In this document: positions 1-10,659 of the stretch, one piece after another
Layout: each line of letters opens with the position of its first letter
Position numbering within the stretch: position 1 is the stretch's first letter
Assembly (NCBI RefSeq): GCF_902459505.1
Contig: NC_047101.1
Span: forward strand, 13,207,168-13,271,167
DNA length: 64,000 nt
Direction of reading: 5' to 3'
Origin: Geotrypetes seraphini
Taxonomy: Eukaryota > Chordata > Amphibia > Gymnophiona > Dermophiidae
Position numbers and translations under genes: made by a program
The notes under the pieces: model-generated
The model's input: the letters and a program-made list of their open reading frames with translations, nothing else
Databases searched by the model: none
Told to the model about the DNA's origin: nothing

Positions 1-281
1 AGCATTTAAGTGTCACGTTATGCACGTCTGAAACATGAGCAATGCTTGCAAAATGAAGTCCTCGGTGCTGTACGGAAAGTCCTTAAAAGCTCTCAGCCAG
101 AATGCTCAGCTGTTTCTGATCCAAGCGTGTGAGATGTGCTTTCACTGTTAATAGTTCATTCTGTCTCTCTTAAGGTAATTGAATAATGAATGCTTATAAA
201 AGATGTAAAAATAGACAGTTGCTAGGGGTGAACCCTTGACGGTTCACGCTACAGCTCATAAGCCTGAAACCTGCTCATTCA
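1..281. other. No feature recognised
   Basis: AT-rich, no convincing open frame or repeat end seen. Confidence 0.5.
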
Positions 282-449
282 GGCCTCCTTTTACAAAACT
301 GCGATAGTAGTTTCTAGCACGGGGAGCTGCACTGAAAGGCCTGCGCTGCTCCCGACGCTCCTTGAGATCCTATGAGCGTTGGGAGCAGCGCAGCTCCCCG
401 CGCTAGAAACTGCTATCGCAGTTTCGTAAAAGAGGGGGGGGGGGGGGGG
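282..449. mobile_element. Palindromic MITE, Harbinger-like family
   Basis: Arms CTCCTTTTACAAAACTGCGA... and its inverse ...TCGCAGTTTCGTAAAAGAG pair over about 55 bases; a 15-base G run abuts the right end. Same family as the elements at 3367, 9822, 32455, 40214 and 52142. Confidence 0.6.
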
Positions 450-596
450 AGACTCAGACTCTTTAAAAGGTCCTTAAACTAAAATTCACTGTGCGTAGGG
501 TAATTTATAATGCACGAGTAACCATTTTGGAACTCACATGCTAATAATGCATGTAAGGGCTCCCACGCTGGCACACGACAATGTAGCTGCAGTAAT

Positions 597-1068
597 GTAG
601 CTGCAGGATCGAGCCGGTTCAGCGAACGGCCACCAGGATGGTCTTGGGGCTCAAGGATCTCACGTATGAAGAAAGATTTAAAAAAAATTGCGGCTGTACT
701 CACTTGAGGAAAGAAGAGAACGGGGAGATATGATTGAAAAGTATAAGTACATCACGGGACGCATCGAGTCAGAAGATGATATCTTCTGGCTCATGGGACC
801 CTCGACCACCAGAGGGCATCCGCTGAAGATCAGGGGAGGGAAGTTTCATGGCGACTCCAGGAAGTACTTCTTCACCGAAAGAGTAGTGGATCATTGGAAC
901 AGACTCCCACTCCAGGTGATAAAGGCCAGCAGCGTGACGGATTTTAAGAGAAAATGGGATACTCACGTGGGATCTTTAAGGGAGTAAATTCAGGGGAGGG
1001 GATACTTGGAATGGGCAGACTTGGTGGGCTATAGCCCTTTTCTGCCGCTTTTTTCTATGTTTCTATGA
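597..1068 (+). mobile_element. CR1-like LINE, 3' end of ORF2 and tail
   Basis: Translation gives RIEPVQRTATRMVLGLKDLTYE then, after a frame change, SLEERRERGDMIEKYKYI, GGKFHGDSRKYFFTERVVDH and WNRLPLQVIKASSVTDFKRK. This is the C-terminal end of CR1-type reverse transcriptase ORFs. A short 3' tail ends in TTTCTATGTTTCTATG. 5'-truncated and inactive. Confidence 0.8.
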
Positions 1069-1438
1069 TGGCAGATAAAGGCCAAATGGCCACAGCATCC
1101 ACTATCTCCTCCTCTCCCTATTGGCTAAGGCTCTTAACATTTGCATCTCCTCTTCCTATTGGCTAAAGCTCTTTACATCTGCATTGTGAGGTCATAGGGC
1201 TTTATGGTTATAGAAACAGACTCCCACTCCAGGTGATAAAGGCCAGCAGCGTGACGGATTTTAAGAGAAAATGGGATACTCATGTGGGATCTTTAAGGGA
1301 GTAAATTCAGGGGAGGGGATACTTGGAATGGGCAGACTTGGTGGGCTATAGCCCTTTTCTGCTGCTTTTTTCTATGTTTCTATGTTTCTAAGGCATAGAA
1401 CTTAACGGTATTGCGGTATATAAACTGTTATTATTTAT
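1069..1438 (+). repeat. Tandemly duplicated CR1-like tail plus LINE-type 3' end
   Basis: Bases 1214-1388 repeat 895-1070 almost exactly (a few substitutions). The interval 1069-1213 contains the GATGGCAGATAAAGGCC segment seen again at 41.6-42.6 kb. It ends with a GCGGTATATAAA tail. Confidence 0.7.
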
Positions 1439-1542
1439 TTAAGGCGCGCTGGCCGTTTTAGCGAGCGCTAAACGCTGATGCGTCCTAGACTATAATGGAT
1501 GCATTAGCGTTTAGCGCCTTAGTAAAAAGACCCCTAACTGAT
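1437..1542. mobile_element. MITE, Harbinger-like family, left end truncated
   Basis: AAGGCGCGCT...AGCGCCTTAGTAAAAAGA with a central ATGGATGCATTAG palindrome, matching the family core. Confidence 0.5.
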
Positions 1543-1754
1543 AACTTGCTTATCTCTGCCCCCAAATACACCCCCAGTGCTAAAAAATATTTTCTATTTT
1601 TTTAGCTCACGGGTAGTCCAAGCCAAATAAAAACGACTTCAGGGTGTCTGAGCGTGCCTCGCGGTAGCGGTTCTTAACTTGGGGTAAACATGTGTTAGTG
1701 ATTTCCACACAGCTTTGTAAAAGGGCCCCCAGGTTTTCTAATGCAACTAACTCT

Positions 1755-2188
1755 TCACAATCTAACAATGTACTTCTCAGAAGACAAGAGCAATGTGAGG
1801 AGGTGGTAGTGGAGAGGAAAACGGTGACGGAGCTCAAAGAAGCGTGGGATGAACACAGAGGATCTAGAATCAGAAAATAATAGTAAATATTGAACTAAGG
1901 CCAGGACTGGGCAGACTGTGTCTGTGTATGGCCATTTGGGGGAGGATGGGCTGGAGAGGGCTTCAGTGGCTGGGAGGGTTTAGATGGGCTGGAGTAGGTT
2001 TTAACGGAGATTTCGGCAGTAGGAACCCAAGCACAGTACCGGGTAGAGCTTTGGATTCTTGCCCAGAAATAGCTAAGAAGAAAAATTAAAAAAATAAGAA
2101 TAAAAAAATTTAAATTGAATCAGGTTGGGCAGACTGAATGGACCATTCGGGTCTTTATCTGCCGTCATCTACTATGTTACTATGTTAG
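1755..2188 (+). mobile_element. CR1-like LINE 3' fragment
   Basis: Encodes VVVERKTVTELKEAWDEHRG followed by a stop, then a 3' tail with GGGCAGACTGAATGGACC, TCTTTATCTGCCGTCAT and TACTATGTTACTATG. A second subfamily of the 597-1068 type. Confidence 0.65.
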
Positions 2189-2297
2189 GATAATCTACTG
2201 CACTGCTAAACTCCTGATCAGTGAGTTGCAAAGAACTGGGGAGGTCATTTTTCATGGGCAAGTAGCCTCAAAGCTATTTGCCCTCCCTACATAAGAG

Positions 2298-3233
2298 TAG
2301 AGGTCTGCACGGGAATGGGGATCATGGGAATCCCGCGGGTCCCAGGGGGGTCCTGCGGGAATCCACCCCTAACCCACGGGACTCCCACGGGGACCCCCCT
2401 CTGGCCCATGGGACTCCCACGGGGATGGAAGGCTTTGGAAGCAAGGTTCGTCCATATAATATAATGGACATGTCAGCCTTAGTAAAAGAGGGGGTTTATA
2501 AGTTAATTACCTGAACAGAAAACAAAAAAAGGGTTCCACCAAAGAGATTCCACAAGGAAAACAGCAGCGCAAACACAAAAGAAACTAGAATTGATGATCC
2601 TGTCAGAAGTAAATGCTGCTTTTTATGGGGACGGGTGGGGATGGAGGTAATTCCTTGCGGGGATGGATGGGGACGGAGAGGATCCTGACGGGGATGGGTG
2701 GGGTTGGAGAGGATCCTGACGGGGACGGGTGAGGACGGAGAGGATCCTGACGGGGATGGGTGGGGTCGGAGAGGATCCTGACGGGGATGGGTGGGGTTGG
2801 AGAGGATCCTGACGGGGACGGGTGAGGACGGAGAGGATCCTGACGGGGACGGGTGGGGACGGAGAGGATCCTGACGGGGATGGGTGGGGTTGGAGAGGAT
2901 CCTGACGGGGACGGGTGAGGACGGAGAGGATCCTGACGGGGACGGGTGGGGACGGAGGGGATCCTGACGGGGATGGGTGGGGTCGGAGAGGATCCTGACG
3001 GGGACGGGTGAGGACGGAGAGGATCCTGACAGGGACGGGTGGGGACGGAGAGGATCCTGACGGGGATGGGTGGGGTCGGAGAGGATCCTGACGGGGACGG
3101 GTGGGGACGGAGAGGATCCTGACGGGGATGGGTGGGGTCGGAGAGGATCCTGACGGGGACGGGTGAGGACGGAGAGGATCCTGACGGGGACGGGCAGGGA
3201 TGGGTGGGATTTCTGTCCACGCGCAACTCTCTA
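2298..3233. mobile_element. hAT-like non-autonomous element with internal minisatellite
   Basis: Imperfect terminal repeats TAGAGGTCTGCACGGGAA / TAGAGAGTTGCGCGTGGACA. The candidate 8-bp flanks match at only 5 of 8 positions. A half copy of the Harbinger-like MITE (about 2440-2497) is embedded. Confidence 0.5.
2655..3195. repeat. 31-bp minisatellite, about 17 copies
   Basis: GGATCCTGAC recurs 17 times at 31-base spacing, separated by GGGGAYGGGTGRGGWYGGAGA variants. Two variant types alternate irregularly. Because 31 is not a multiple of 3 and the unit has no minus-strand stops, long Pro/Ser-rich open frames arise by chance. Confidence 0.9.
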
Positions 3234-3366
3234 CATGAGTTAACATGACTTGCAAGCTGTTTTCAGGAGGTAAGGTTGTCGATGCTTTTTGGAAAGTGAG
3301 TTTTGGAAGCCTATGAGAGAAACGCCATTGCTCATAGAGAGAAAGATATCAAAGCATTGCAGATTC

Positions 3367-3553
3367 AGGGCTCCTTTTATCAAGCCGCTCTAACGGTTTA
3401 ACACGCGTAATAGCGCGCGTTAAACCGCCGGTCGCGCTAGCCGCTACCGCCTCCTCTTGAGCAGGCGGTAGTTTTTGACCAGCGCGGGGGGTTAGCGAGT
3501 GATGTAAAGTCACGCGCGTTAACCCCGCTAGCGCGGCTTGATAAAAGGAGCCC
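3367..3553. mobile_element. Palindromic MITE with 3-bp TSD (TCA)
   Basis: Starts GGGCTCCTTTTATCAAGCCG and ends with its inverse; TCA on both sides (3364-3366, 3554-3556). Terminal GGG and 3-bp TSD suggest PIF/Harbinger. Confidence 0.75.
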
Positions 3554-3883
3554 TCAAAGTCTAAGCACGTTCACAAACAGGACTCAAAGGGCTGGGGGGG
3601 GTTGGGGTTCCCCCCCCCTTTTGTTACTGCACAATTTATAGACATTTATTTTTCTGCTTTTTTCCTTTTTGTTCAAGGCATGAAAATACTGAGGAAAAAT
3701 ATGATCTTTCATTCCAGGCTGACGCTTGCATGACTACGTGTCACTTGAAATGAATATTCGCTTGCATTTCATTGGAAGAAATAGACAAGAGATCACAAGC
3801 TACAGCTGGCTTTTGTGTGCCGACACATTCGATTGCAATCGAAACTAAATGAAGATTGTTACAATAAAGGATCGTTAAAGGCA

Positions 3884-4300
3884 TTTAATTTAATTTAATT
3901 TATTTTTTTTGTATACCGCCATACCCAGGGAGTTCTAGGCGGTTCACAACAAATATATGACAGTGCGATTGAACAAGGAGGAACATAGCAAGGCAATCGA
4001 AAGGTCAAAACTTGTTTACATTGACAATTTGGGTGGGGTTAAGGGCTAATACAGAGCACATACAGTAAGTACTGTAAGAGAATACAACTGGATTTAAGAG
4101 AAGGGGGAACAGAGCATATTAGATGAGAGGGGGGGCAACAAGGAGAAGGTGGGAAGCGTTGAGGAGGGGGAGGGGAGGGTTAAGGATTTGCTCAGTTGCA
4201 AAGAAGGGATTTTGATCTGTTTTTCTATTTTTCTAGTGTGGCGAGGGGGAACGATTAATGCGGAAGAGGGGGGCATTAAGGATTTGGTCCATTGATATTT
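3884..4300 (-). mobile_element. LINE 3' end (L2-like)
   Basis: Minus-strand tail ACCGCCTAGAACTCCCTGGG, GGCGGTATACAAA ending in (TTAAA)n-like repeats; the same tail type occurs at 49700-49790 (+). Confidence 0.6.
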
Positions 4301-4363
4301 TTACTAAAAAATGTGCTAAGCTGCATTAGTTTTGGCAGGTGCACACGTTAATCATTTGGAAAT

Positions 4364-4900
4364 CAAGTTTCAAGTTTCATTACCTTTTGATGAATCGCTT
4401 ATACAAACTTTCTAAGCGATGAACAATTAAAAAAGCCACTAGTTAATGGTCTCATAGATAATTGGGTATAAAAAACAACATACAAATTAAATAAACCGAC
4501 TAACAATTTTGCAGTCAGGTTAAAGACAGACATGATCAAAGAGGGAAAGGGGGGAAAAGTTACAAATTCATTTTATATTGAAAATTACATAAAAAGGAAA
4601 AAAAACGAGAGGGAGGGAAGGGGGTTAATATCTGTTACAAAATGTGAAGGGTCCAAAATTAGACATATTAAATATTAAAAGCGTCTTGAAGCAAAAAAGG
4701 TTTTCAAAAATTTTTTAAACGAGGTGAGATCTTTTTCATTTCTGATATAACGTGGCCGTGAATTCCACAATTTAGGAGCCATAACAGAAAACGTGTCACT
4801 TCTTCTTGTGCCCACGATTTTCAAAGAGGGGACCGTTAATAAATTTAAAGAAGATGATCGAAGAGAAATTATTTTTGAGAGGCGTCGCACCGACTGGTTA
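4364..4900 (-). mobile_element. L2-like LINE, 3' end with C-terminal ORF2 coding
   Basis: Minus-strand frame 4675-4890 reads VPSLKIVGTRRSDTFSVMAP then KLWNSRPRYIRN and SFKKFLKTFF, typical of the C-terminus of L2/CR1-group ORF2. The 3' end is a TTGAAACTTG repeat near 4365. Confidence 0.7.
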
Positions 4901-5790
4901 GTGCATCATACTGCCTCCTAAACAGATGGTGGTAAGTGCTCGCACGGTACTTTCTAAAAATGGCCAAGCGCTAATGATAACTTTGTTAAATATCAATATG
5001 CAATCTCTAATTAAACCCACTTGTAGCCATCTCAAAGATCTTCCGAAGTGCTCCTTATGGATTTTGTAACTTTCTCCAAAAGACAACTTGCACTGACTTT
5101 GTCATGTGACCTCAGGCTTTTTTTTTGTGAGTATTCGTATAAATATATTCATATATATCAATTGCCTTACATAAGAACATAAGAATTGTCACACTGGGAC
5201 AGACCCAAGATCCATCCTGTTTCCAACGGTAGGCAACCCAGGTCACATGACCTGGAAAGATCCCAAGGGGTAACACAGATTCTGGGCTGCTTATCCCAGG
5301 AACAAGCAGTGGATTTGCATCCTGCCTCGCTTGTTTGTTTTTCCATCCTACTTCAGTATAGGAAATCATACTTTATTCCCCACTGCCCCTACTTCCCCCA
5401 CACCCAACTTGGGCATAGGCCCATAGAGTTTACCTTTCAACAAACTGGGGGGGGAGGGGTCCAAAGAACTTAGCTTATATCAGCATCGGGTGGGGGCTGG
5501 TGCTTCCGACATGTTTTGCCTCGTGGCTTTTTCAAGGAAGTCCCCTCATTTTACCCCCATCTTCCCACCTCGAACAAATTTGAGATCATATGACGAAGGT
5601 CAGGGCAAGTTGCTTTTTGGAGAAAGTTACAAAATCCATATAGGAGCACTTCTGAAGATCTTTGAGACGGCTATAAGTGGGTTTAATTTTATACTGAACA
5701 ATGATATGTAACATTTGATTGCATAGTGGTTTTCTAGGAATTTTTTTTCGCTTCTATAGAATAGCTTTACTAATGGTAACTTTCCATTGC
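4900..5790. repeat. Diverged inverted arms around a degenerate hammerhead-like motif
   Basis: The segment 4955-5112 reversed matches 5575-5720 (TTTTGGAGAAAGTTACAAAA, then GGAGCACTTC, AAGATCTTTGAGA, GTGGGTTTAATT). Between them, on the minus strand at 5496-5543, lie AAAAC and ATGTC elements of the motif family. A CR1-like fragment (5168-5370) also lies in the interval, so the unit is composite. Confidence 0.5.
5168..5370 (-). mobile_element. CR1-like 3' fragment
   Basis: Contains ATAAGAACATAAGAATTG, CACTGGGACAGACC and CCATCCTG, the reverse of the family tail also present at 35594, 48145 and 57257. Confidence 0.6.
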
Positions 5791-6235
5791 AAATGCAAGC
5801 AGTGTCTCACTTCCGGCTCACCACACAATTGTTTCCCACGTATTCACCTTTATAGGACCCCCAGGGACCCCTGAAGAAGACTTTTTGTCGAAACGCGGAC
5901 CGTGTTGGGTCCTGTATCCCTAGTGGACTAGGTCCTTTAAGGCTCTTATGTGGATGATTTACTTTTATGTGGATGGAATTATTTTATGTGGATGATTTCG
6001 GTGTACCATTGGAACTTTGACACTTTCAAATAAAGTCCATTTAGGAACATCATCACTCCACAGAGTTGTTTTTGTTTTCTCTGGATTTTCTTCTTTGTGT
6101 ATATTTTGGGGTCAATTCCTTTTGTTTTTTCATTTTATACTGAACAGTGATATGTAACATTTGATTGCATAGTGGTTTTCTAGGAATTTTTTTTGCTTCT
6201 TTAGAATAGCTATACTAATGATAACTTTAGTACAA
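5690..6235 (+). repeat. About 110-bp direct repeats flanking a hammerhead-like unit
   Basis: The block starting TTTTATACTGAACA at 5686-5800 recurs at 6133-6235 with few changes. The interval carries the intact motif at 5865-5912, an ATGTGGATGATTT short direct repeat (5950-6000) and AATAAAG near 6031. Long direct repeats around the unit would fit tandem or dimeric insertion, as seen in Penelope-like elements. Confidence 0.5.
5865..5912 (+). ncRNA. Hammerhead-ribozyme-like motif, all core positions kept
   Basis: Reads in order: stem I 5' strand GGACCC, core CTGAAGA (5871-5877), short stem II GAC/GTC with a T loop, GAAA (5890-5893), stem III CGCG/CGTG closing a 3-base loop, cleavage triplet GTT, and stem I 3' strand GGGTCC, exactly complementary to the 5' strand. 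This is the complete hammerhead arrangement (CUGANGA, GAAA, NUH). It sits in a repeat unit followed by an AATAAAG-containing tail near 6030. Activity is inferred from pattern only; stems II and III are short. Confidence 0.6.
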
Positions 6236-7460
6236 AGACATTAATAGAAAAAAAAAAAAAGAAGCTTTTTTACAGCCACAGTAAAAATGGCTTTTGCAAG
6301 AAGGAAAGACCTGCATAAGGAGTCTGTGCTTCACAGAATAACCCTACATTTCTTGGACCCCCATCCCAGAAATGCTTTTTAACAGAGAAAGCCTAACTCT
6401 GAAACTCTTCTTAAACAGGTCTCTGCTTCTAAGAAATCCTCTTCCAACCCCATTTCAAAGTCCCCTCCTCAAACAGACCTTCACTCCCCCCCACCACCAC
6501 CACCACCACTGATTCTCCAAGCACCTACTGGCAATCTCCCTGATGGTTAGTGTGTTGGCAGGAGCAATTCCTGACTTCCTGCTCCCTAGGCACTCAGATT
6601 CAAAATGATGTCCAGATCCCCCTAGTGGTAGTCTTATAATACAACCTCTAGAGGTCAAGATGTCAAACAAATATAAGGGAATGTGGAGTTCAGTCCCATT
6701 TCTTTGAGGCTTTGCAAATTTCCTGGGAACCATATTTGTTTTGAATATTGATATGAACCAAATACTTAGCAGGTTTTCCATAGCTATAACAAGGATCTCT
6801 TCCTAGTTACAGAAATTTCTACTTTTGCCATTAGTAGTTGGTACAGTCACTTTACATGTGCATCTATGATTTGGTCCAACATTTACATTTATTACTTGGC
6901 TTTCTTTCATGTTAGCAGTATCTGATACACTTTCCATTGTCTATTGTGCAATCTCCATAATTATTTGTTATCAGACTAAATGTATTTTTAGACTTATTTC
7001 CTTATTATGTGGGTTTTTTCTGTATCCAGTTATGATGATAATTATTCTGATATCAACCACATGCCAAAGGCTGCTTGCCCCCACATGTTTTAATTAAATG
7101 TTAAGTGTGTGTTTATGAAAGGTAAATACAATTATGCTTAGCTGTAGGGAAAATTCTGGCCCACGCTCAGTTACTATTTCATTATCTTTGGTCTCTGTGT
7201 TTATAGCTTAGGGCCTGATGCATCCAGGTATTTCCCATGGCGAAAATGAGAGAAAAATCTTAGGCGAATCAAGTATCTCAGAAGAGACCTGTCAGTTGAG
7301 AAGAACCAATGAATTGTTCCTGACATTTCAGAAGCCACGAGTTGAATGTTCTTAAAAGTGAACTGTGGACTGTACCCAGGTCCCTGAAAAGGATGCACTA
7401 GAACTGTTTCAAAACTTCACTGAGTGGCCCCTAGTCTTACCACTTTCCAAAAGAATAAAC
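6236..7460. other. No gene recognised
   Basis: Unique-looking sequence with a (CCA)n tract near 6485-6508. No frame looks coding. Confidence 0.4.
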
Positions 7461-7464
7461 AATT

Positions 7465-7575
7465 AACCCGTTTTATTTATTTATTCAGTTTTCTATACCG
7501 CTCTACCCAGGGAGCTCAGAACGGTTTACATGAATTTATTCAGGCACTCAAGCATTTTTCCTTATCGGTCCCAGT
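7465..7575 (-). mobile_element. SINE 3' part, truncated
   Basis: Reverse of the SINE tail (GTAAACCGTTCTGAGCTCCC, AGAGCGGTATAGAAAA, AATAAATAAATA); the tRNA-like head is absent. Confidence 0.7.
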
Positions 7576-7599
7576 GTATCTGGGGCAATACGTCACTCA

Positions 7600-8000
7600 G
7601 CATTTTGTAGAGCTCAGTTATATCATTCAGCCTTCTCTTTTCCAAGCCTTTCTTCAAGTGAGAGGAGTTTCACCCCCTTTGGTTGCCTTCTTTGAACCAT
7701 TTTTAATTCTGCCGTATCTTTTTTTTTGAGATATGGCAATCAGAAATGCACACAATACTGAAGGTGAGGTTGCACCAGGAAGTGATACAGAGGCATTATA
7801 GTATTCCTTGTTTTAATATCTGTCACCCTTCATTTTTGAAAATGGCCAAAACAGATAGACGTCCTAAGGACCAAAACTTATACATAGATCACTTTCCAAA
7901 ATAAAAGATAGATGTCTGACAGTTTTGAAAATGGACATTTTTTCTGCTGGGTTTGTGGACATCTTGCCCCAAACATCCAACCTTAGACTTAGACATCCTA
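7600..8000. repeat. Old repeat sequence, family uncertain
   Basis: The GCACACAATACTGAAGGTGA and GGTTGCACCAGGAAGTGATA segments resemble an old CR1-related repeat; 7840-8000 has TTTTGAAAATGGAC-type direct repeats. Confidence 0.3.
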
Positions 8001-8037
8001 TCGAAAATGCTCTTCCAAGGCTGATTTATACTGTAGC

Positions 8038-8165
8038 TTAGTTGAAAGGACCTGTAAGGAGTTACCCAAGGTCACCCAGTAAAAAAAAATTGGAATTTGA
8101 ACCAGAGCTATAATGGTTCTCAGCACACTGCTTAAACTACTGGGCCACTCTGCCTCAGCTGTCTA
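8038..8165 (-). mobile_element. Old MIR/CORE-like SINE fragment
   Basis: AAGGAGTTACCCAAGGTCAC, a CCAG motif, ATTTGAACC and a terminal CTACTGGGCCACTCTGCCTC are the reverse of a tRNA-head plus CORE layout. Confidence 0.4.
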
Positions 8166-8182
8166 CCCAAACTGGTACACAG

Positions 8183-8878
8183 TAGAGAATGACACGGTGA
8201 CAAAATTCATCACCGTCCCGTCCCCGCGGATAATCGCGGGAAACCATCTTCATGTCATTCTTTAAGGAGAGAGGGAAGAATCAGAGTATGAATGGCCACA
8301 ACCACTGACCCTCAAGTTTTGCTTTGAAGAATGCTGGTGTAGAAGGACCGAGGTTGAAACAGACACTAGAAAATGACAGTCTGTGGTATCCAGAGCAGAT
8401 ATTGTGATGTCATAATGCCTCATTCCACCTGTGCCTAAGAGCCAATCACATCAGTGATGTCACAATGGCTTCATTATCCTTGGCTCCCATAAGAATCAGA
8501 GTATGAATGGCCACAACCACTGACCCGCAAGCTTTGCTTTGAAGAATGCTGGGGTAGAAGGACTGAGGTTGAAACAGACATTACAGAATGACAGTCTCTG
8601 GTATCCAGAGCAGATATTGTGATGTCATAATGCCTCATTCCACCTGTGCCTAAGAGCCAATCACATCAGTGATGTCACAATGGCTTCATTATCCTTGGCT
8701 CACATAAGAATCAGAGTATGAATGGCCACAACCACTGACCCGCAAGCTTTGCTTTGAAGAATGCTGGTGTAGAAGGACCGAGGTTGAAATAGACACTAAA
8801 AAATGACATGGGATTATTTCCCGCGGTTATCCGCGGGGACGGGGACGGTGATGAATTCTGTCACCGTGTCATTCTCTA
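8183..8878. mobile_element. hAT element with perfect 8-bp TSD and internal tandem repeat
   Basis: TSD GTACACAG at 8175-8182 and 8879-8886. Terminal inverted repeats start TAGAGAATGACACGGTGACA and include GTCCCCGCGGATAA. Inside, a 214-215 bp unit starting AGAATCAGAGTATGAATGGC begins at 8277, 8492 and 8706 (last copy partial). Relative copy at 51071-51539 with one and a half units. Confidence 0.85.
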
Positions 8879-9332
8879 GTACACAGCATTCTGCCAACTA
8901 GTACGTGAGGACCTTGAGAAAAATATTGTTGGAAATATAGAAATAAAAATGCAAGTTTGAAAATAATTATATTGAGAAGAAAGATGTAACTGCTGGGACA
9001 CTGATTTTTACTTTACTCTATCCTTCACCTAAAGAGAGGTGTATGTCTGCAACGGTACAGGTCACGCAGCCTTTCAGGCAAGTCCATGCATATTATGCTA
9101 TGATATCTGTTTCTTGGAGAAAAAAATAAATTATCTAAATATTTGCATATGCAGTGATAAATGCAAACTCCTTCTGGAAGTCGATGAATAATAGAACATA
9201 CAAGTGAAAGAATGAGTTTCAAGATAAAGCTTGGAAACCAAAAAAAAAAAAAAAATCCCTCCAAAGGGAAATACATCACCATAGCGACTGGCTCCACCTT
9301 CTTCCCACTGATTGGTGTTTGCCCTGTACCTT

Positions 9333-9569
9333 TTATGTCTCAAGAGGCATGTTGATGGCCTTCTTCAACTTCATTATTTGAAATCCGCTGTCTGAAAGTG
9401 CTTGTTCCCTAAGAGAGCCCCTAAGGAAGCAGAGAGCTTCAGAGCTGAAGGGAGCATCTATGAATGGATAGATTTCAGAAAAGTGTTCAAAGAACCCTTC
9501 AAAAGAATTTTTATCCAGAAAGGAAGTAACATCAGATGTACTCTTTTGCAGGTAAGGATCAAGGAGCAT
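9333..9569 (-). other. Unidentified open frame, possible exon
   Basis: Minus-strand reading STSDVTSFLDKNSFEGFFEH, FSEIYPFIDAPFSSEALCFL, RGSLREQALSDSGFQIMKLK then KAINMPLET-stop has protein-like composition and no recognised repeat. The acceptor before it is weak. The plus strand of the same stretch has an open frame (9396-9550) ending at a consensus donor CAG|GTAAGG at 9550/9551. Either strand could carry an exon, or neither. Function unknown. Confidence 0.2.
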
Positions 9570-9821
9570 GTGTAATAACCAATGTTTTCATCTGGCTAAA
9601 TATTTGTTTGGCCCTGGTAATATGTTTAAGTAAAAACCAGAATAAGTTCTTATGCCTATTTTCTGTGACTGAACATTTTATTCTAAGATAACAGCATTAA
9701 ATATGTGTGGAAAAAATTTCTTTCAAATACAATGGGACATACAGTTATTAATGTGGGTTATTTTTAAGATGTCTTTTATTTGATCACTAACTCATCCCAT
9801 TTTATGCAACGAGACCTATAG

Positions 9822-9953
9822 GGGGATCCTTTGACTAAGACGTGCCAGCCGTTATAGCGTTCGCTAAACGCTAACGCATCCATTATATTCTATGGATGCA
9901 TTAGGATTTAACGTGTGGTAAATCGGCTCGCATGCCTTAATAAAAGAGGGGGC
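9822..9953. mobile_element. MITE, Harbinger-like, 3-bp TSD (TAG)
   Basis: TAG at 9819-9821 and 9954-9956; arms GACTAAGACGTGCC / GGCATGCCTTAATAAAAG around ATGGATGCATTAG. Confidence 0.6.
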
Positions 9954-9956
9954 TAG

Positions 9957-10389
9957 TAACTAATAGCCAGGAAACAGTAAAATAACATATTTTAATAGTG
10001 TCCCACCTTAATCATTTCCCTTATTATGTGCGTGCGTGTTTTTATATAAAGGCTGTTTATGGTCTTCCTTTCCTGCAAACAAAAGTTTTTAATTTCTACC
10101 AGTTCTTTTCAGGTTTTCGTGAAATAACAAAAATTAATTATAATGGCTTATTAATTCGCTTGATCAAATTATAGACTAGTACAGGTGAAAATAACTCAGC
10201 CTTCTGTCTTATAAAATACCATTACATTACTAGAATATATAGGAGATTTGTAAGTCTGACTGCCATAAGGTTTTCTTTACATATACAGTATTTAAAATTT
10301 TTGGCTCCTTTCTCTGTTCAGATTTTGTATTTCTAAAGCCTTTCTGTTATATGAAGGTATGTAAGGATTTTGATCATGTCTATTTTTTA
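9957..10389. other. No feature recognised
   Basis: AT-rich, no coding or repeat signal that can be named. Confidence 0.4.
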
Positions 10390-10617
10390 GTAGCGGCTTG
10401 AGGTGAGTTTCAGTCACCTTCCCCTTAAGAGTTCATGATCTAATTTTGTACCTAAGGCGTTGAAGAGTTGTGGCTTGCCTAAATCACAAAGAGCAACAAT
10501 GGGATTTAAACCAGGCACCTCTGATCATTTGACCCAGTGCTTTAATCACTATCCCACTCTTTTATCACACTGTGCTGCCAAGCAGCGTGGTTTGATAAAA
10601 AGAAGGGGGGGGGGAGT
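10390..10617 (-). mobile_element. Old CORE-SINE-like fragment followed by a short palindrome and G run
   Basis: TTGAAGAGTTGTGGCTTGCC, GGGATTTAAACCAGG and CTTTAATCACTATCCCACTC match a reversed tRNA/CORE SINE. At 10560-10600 TTTATCACACTGTGCTG/CAGCGTGGTTTGATAAA forms a hairpin, then a G run. Confidence 0.35.
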
Positions 10618-10659
10618 AAATTACTCCTCTACATGACCCATTCCAAATAGAAATTATAG

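Noticed and set aside
2603-3255. Two overlapping minus-strand frames of about 207-210 codons rich in Pro, Ser and Arg
   Set aside because: They are the 31-bp minisatellite read in different frames; the unit has no stop in these frames.
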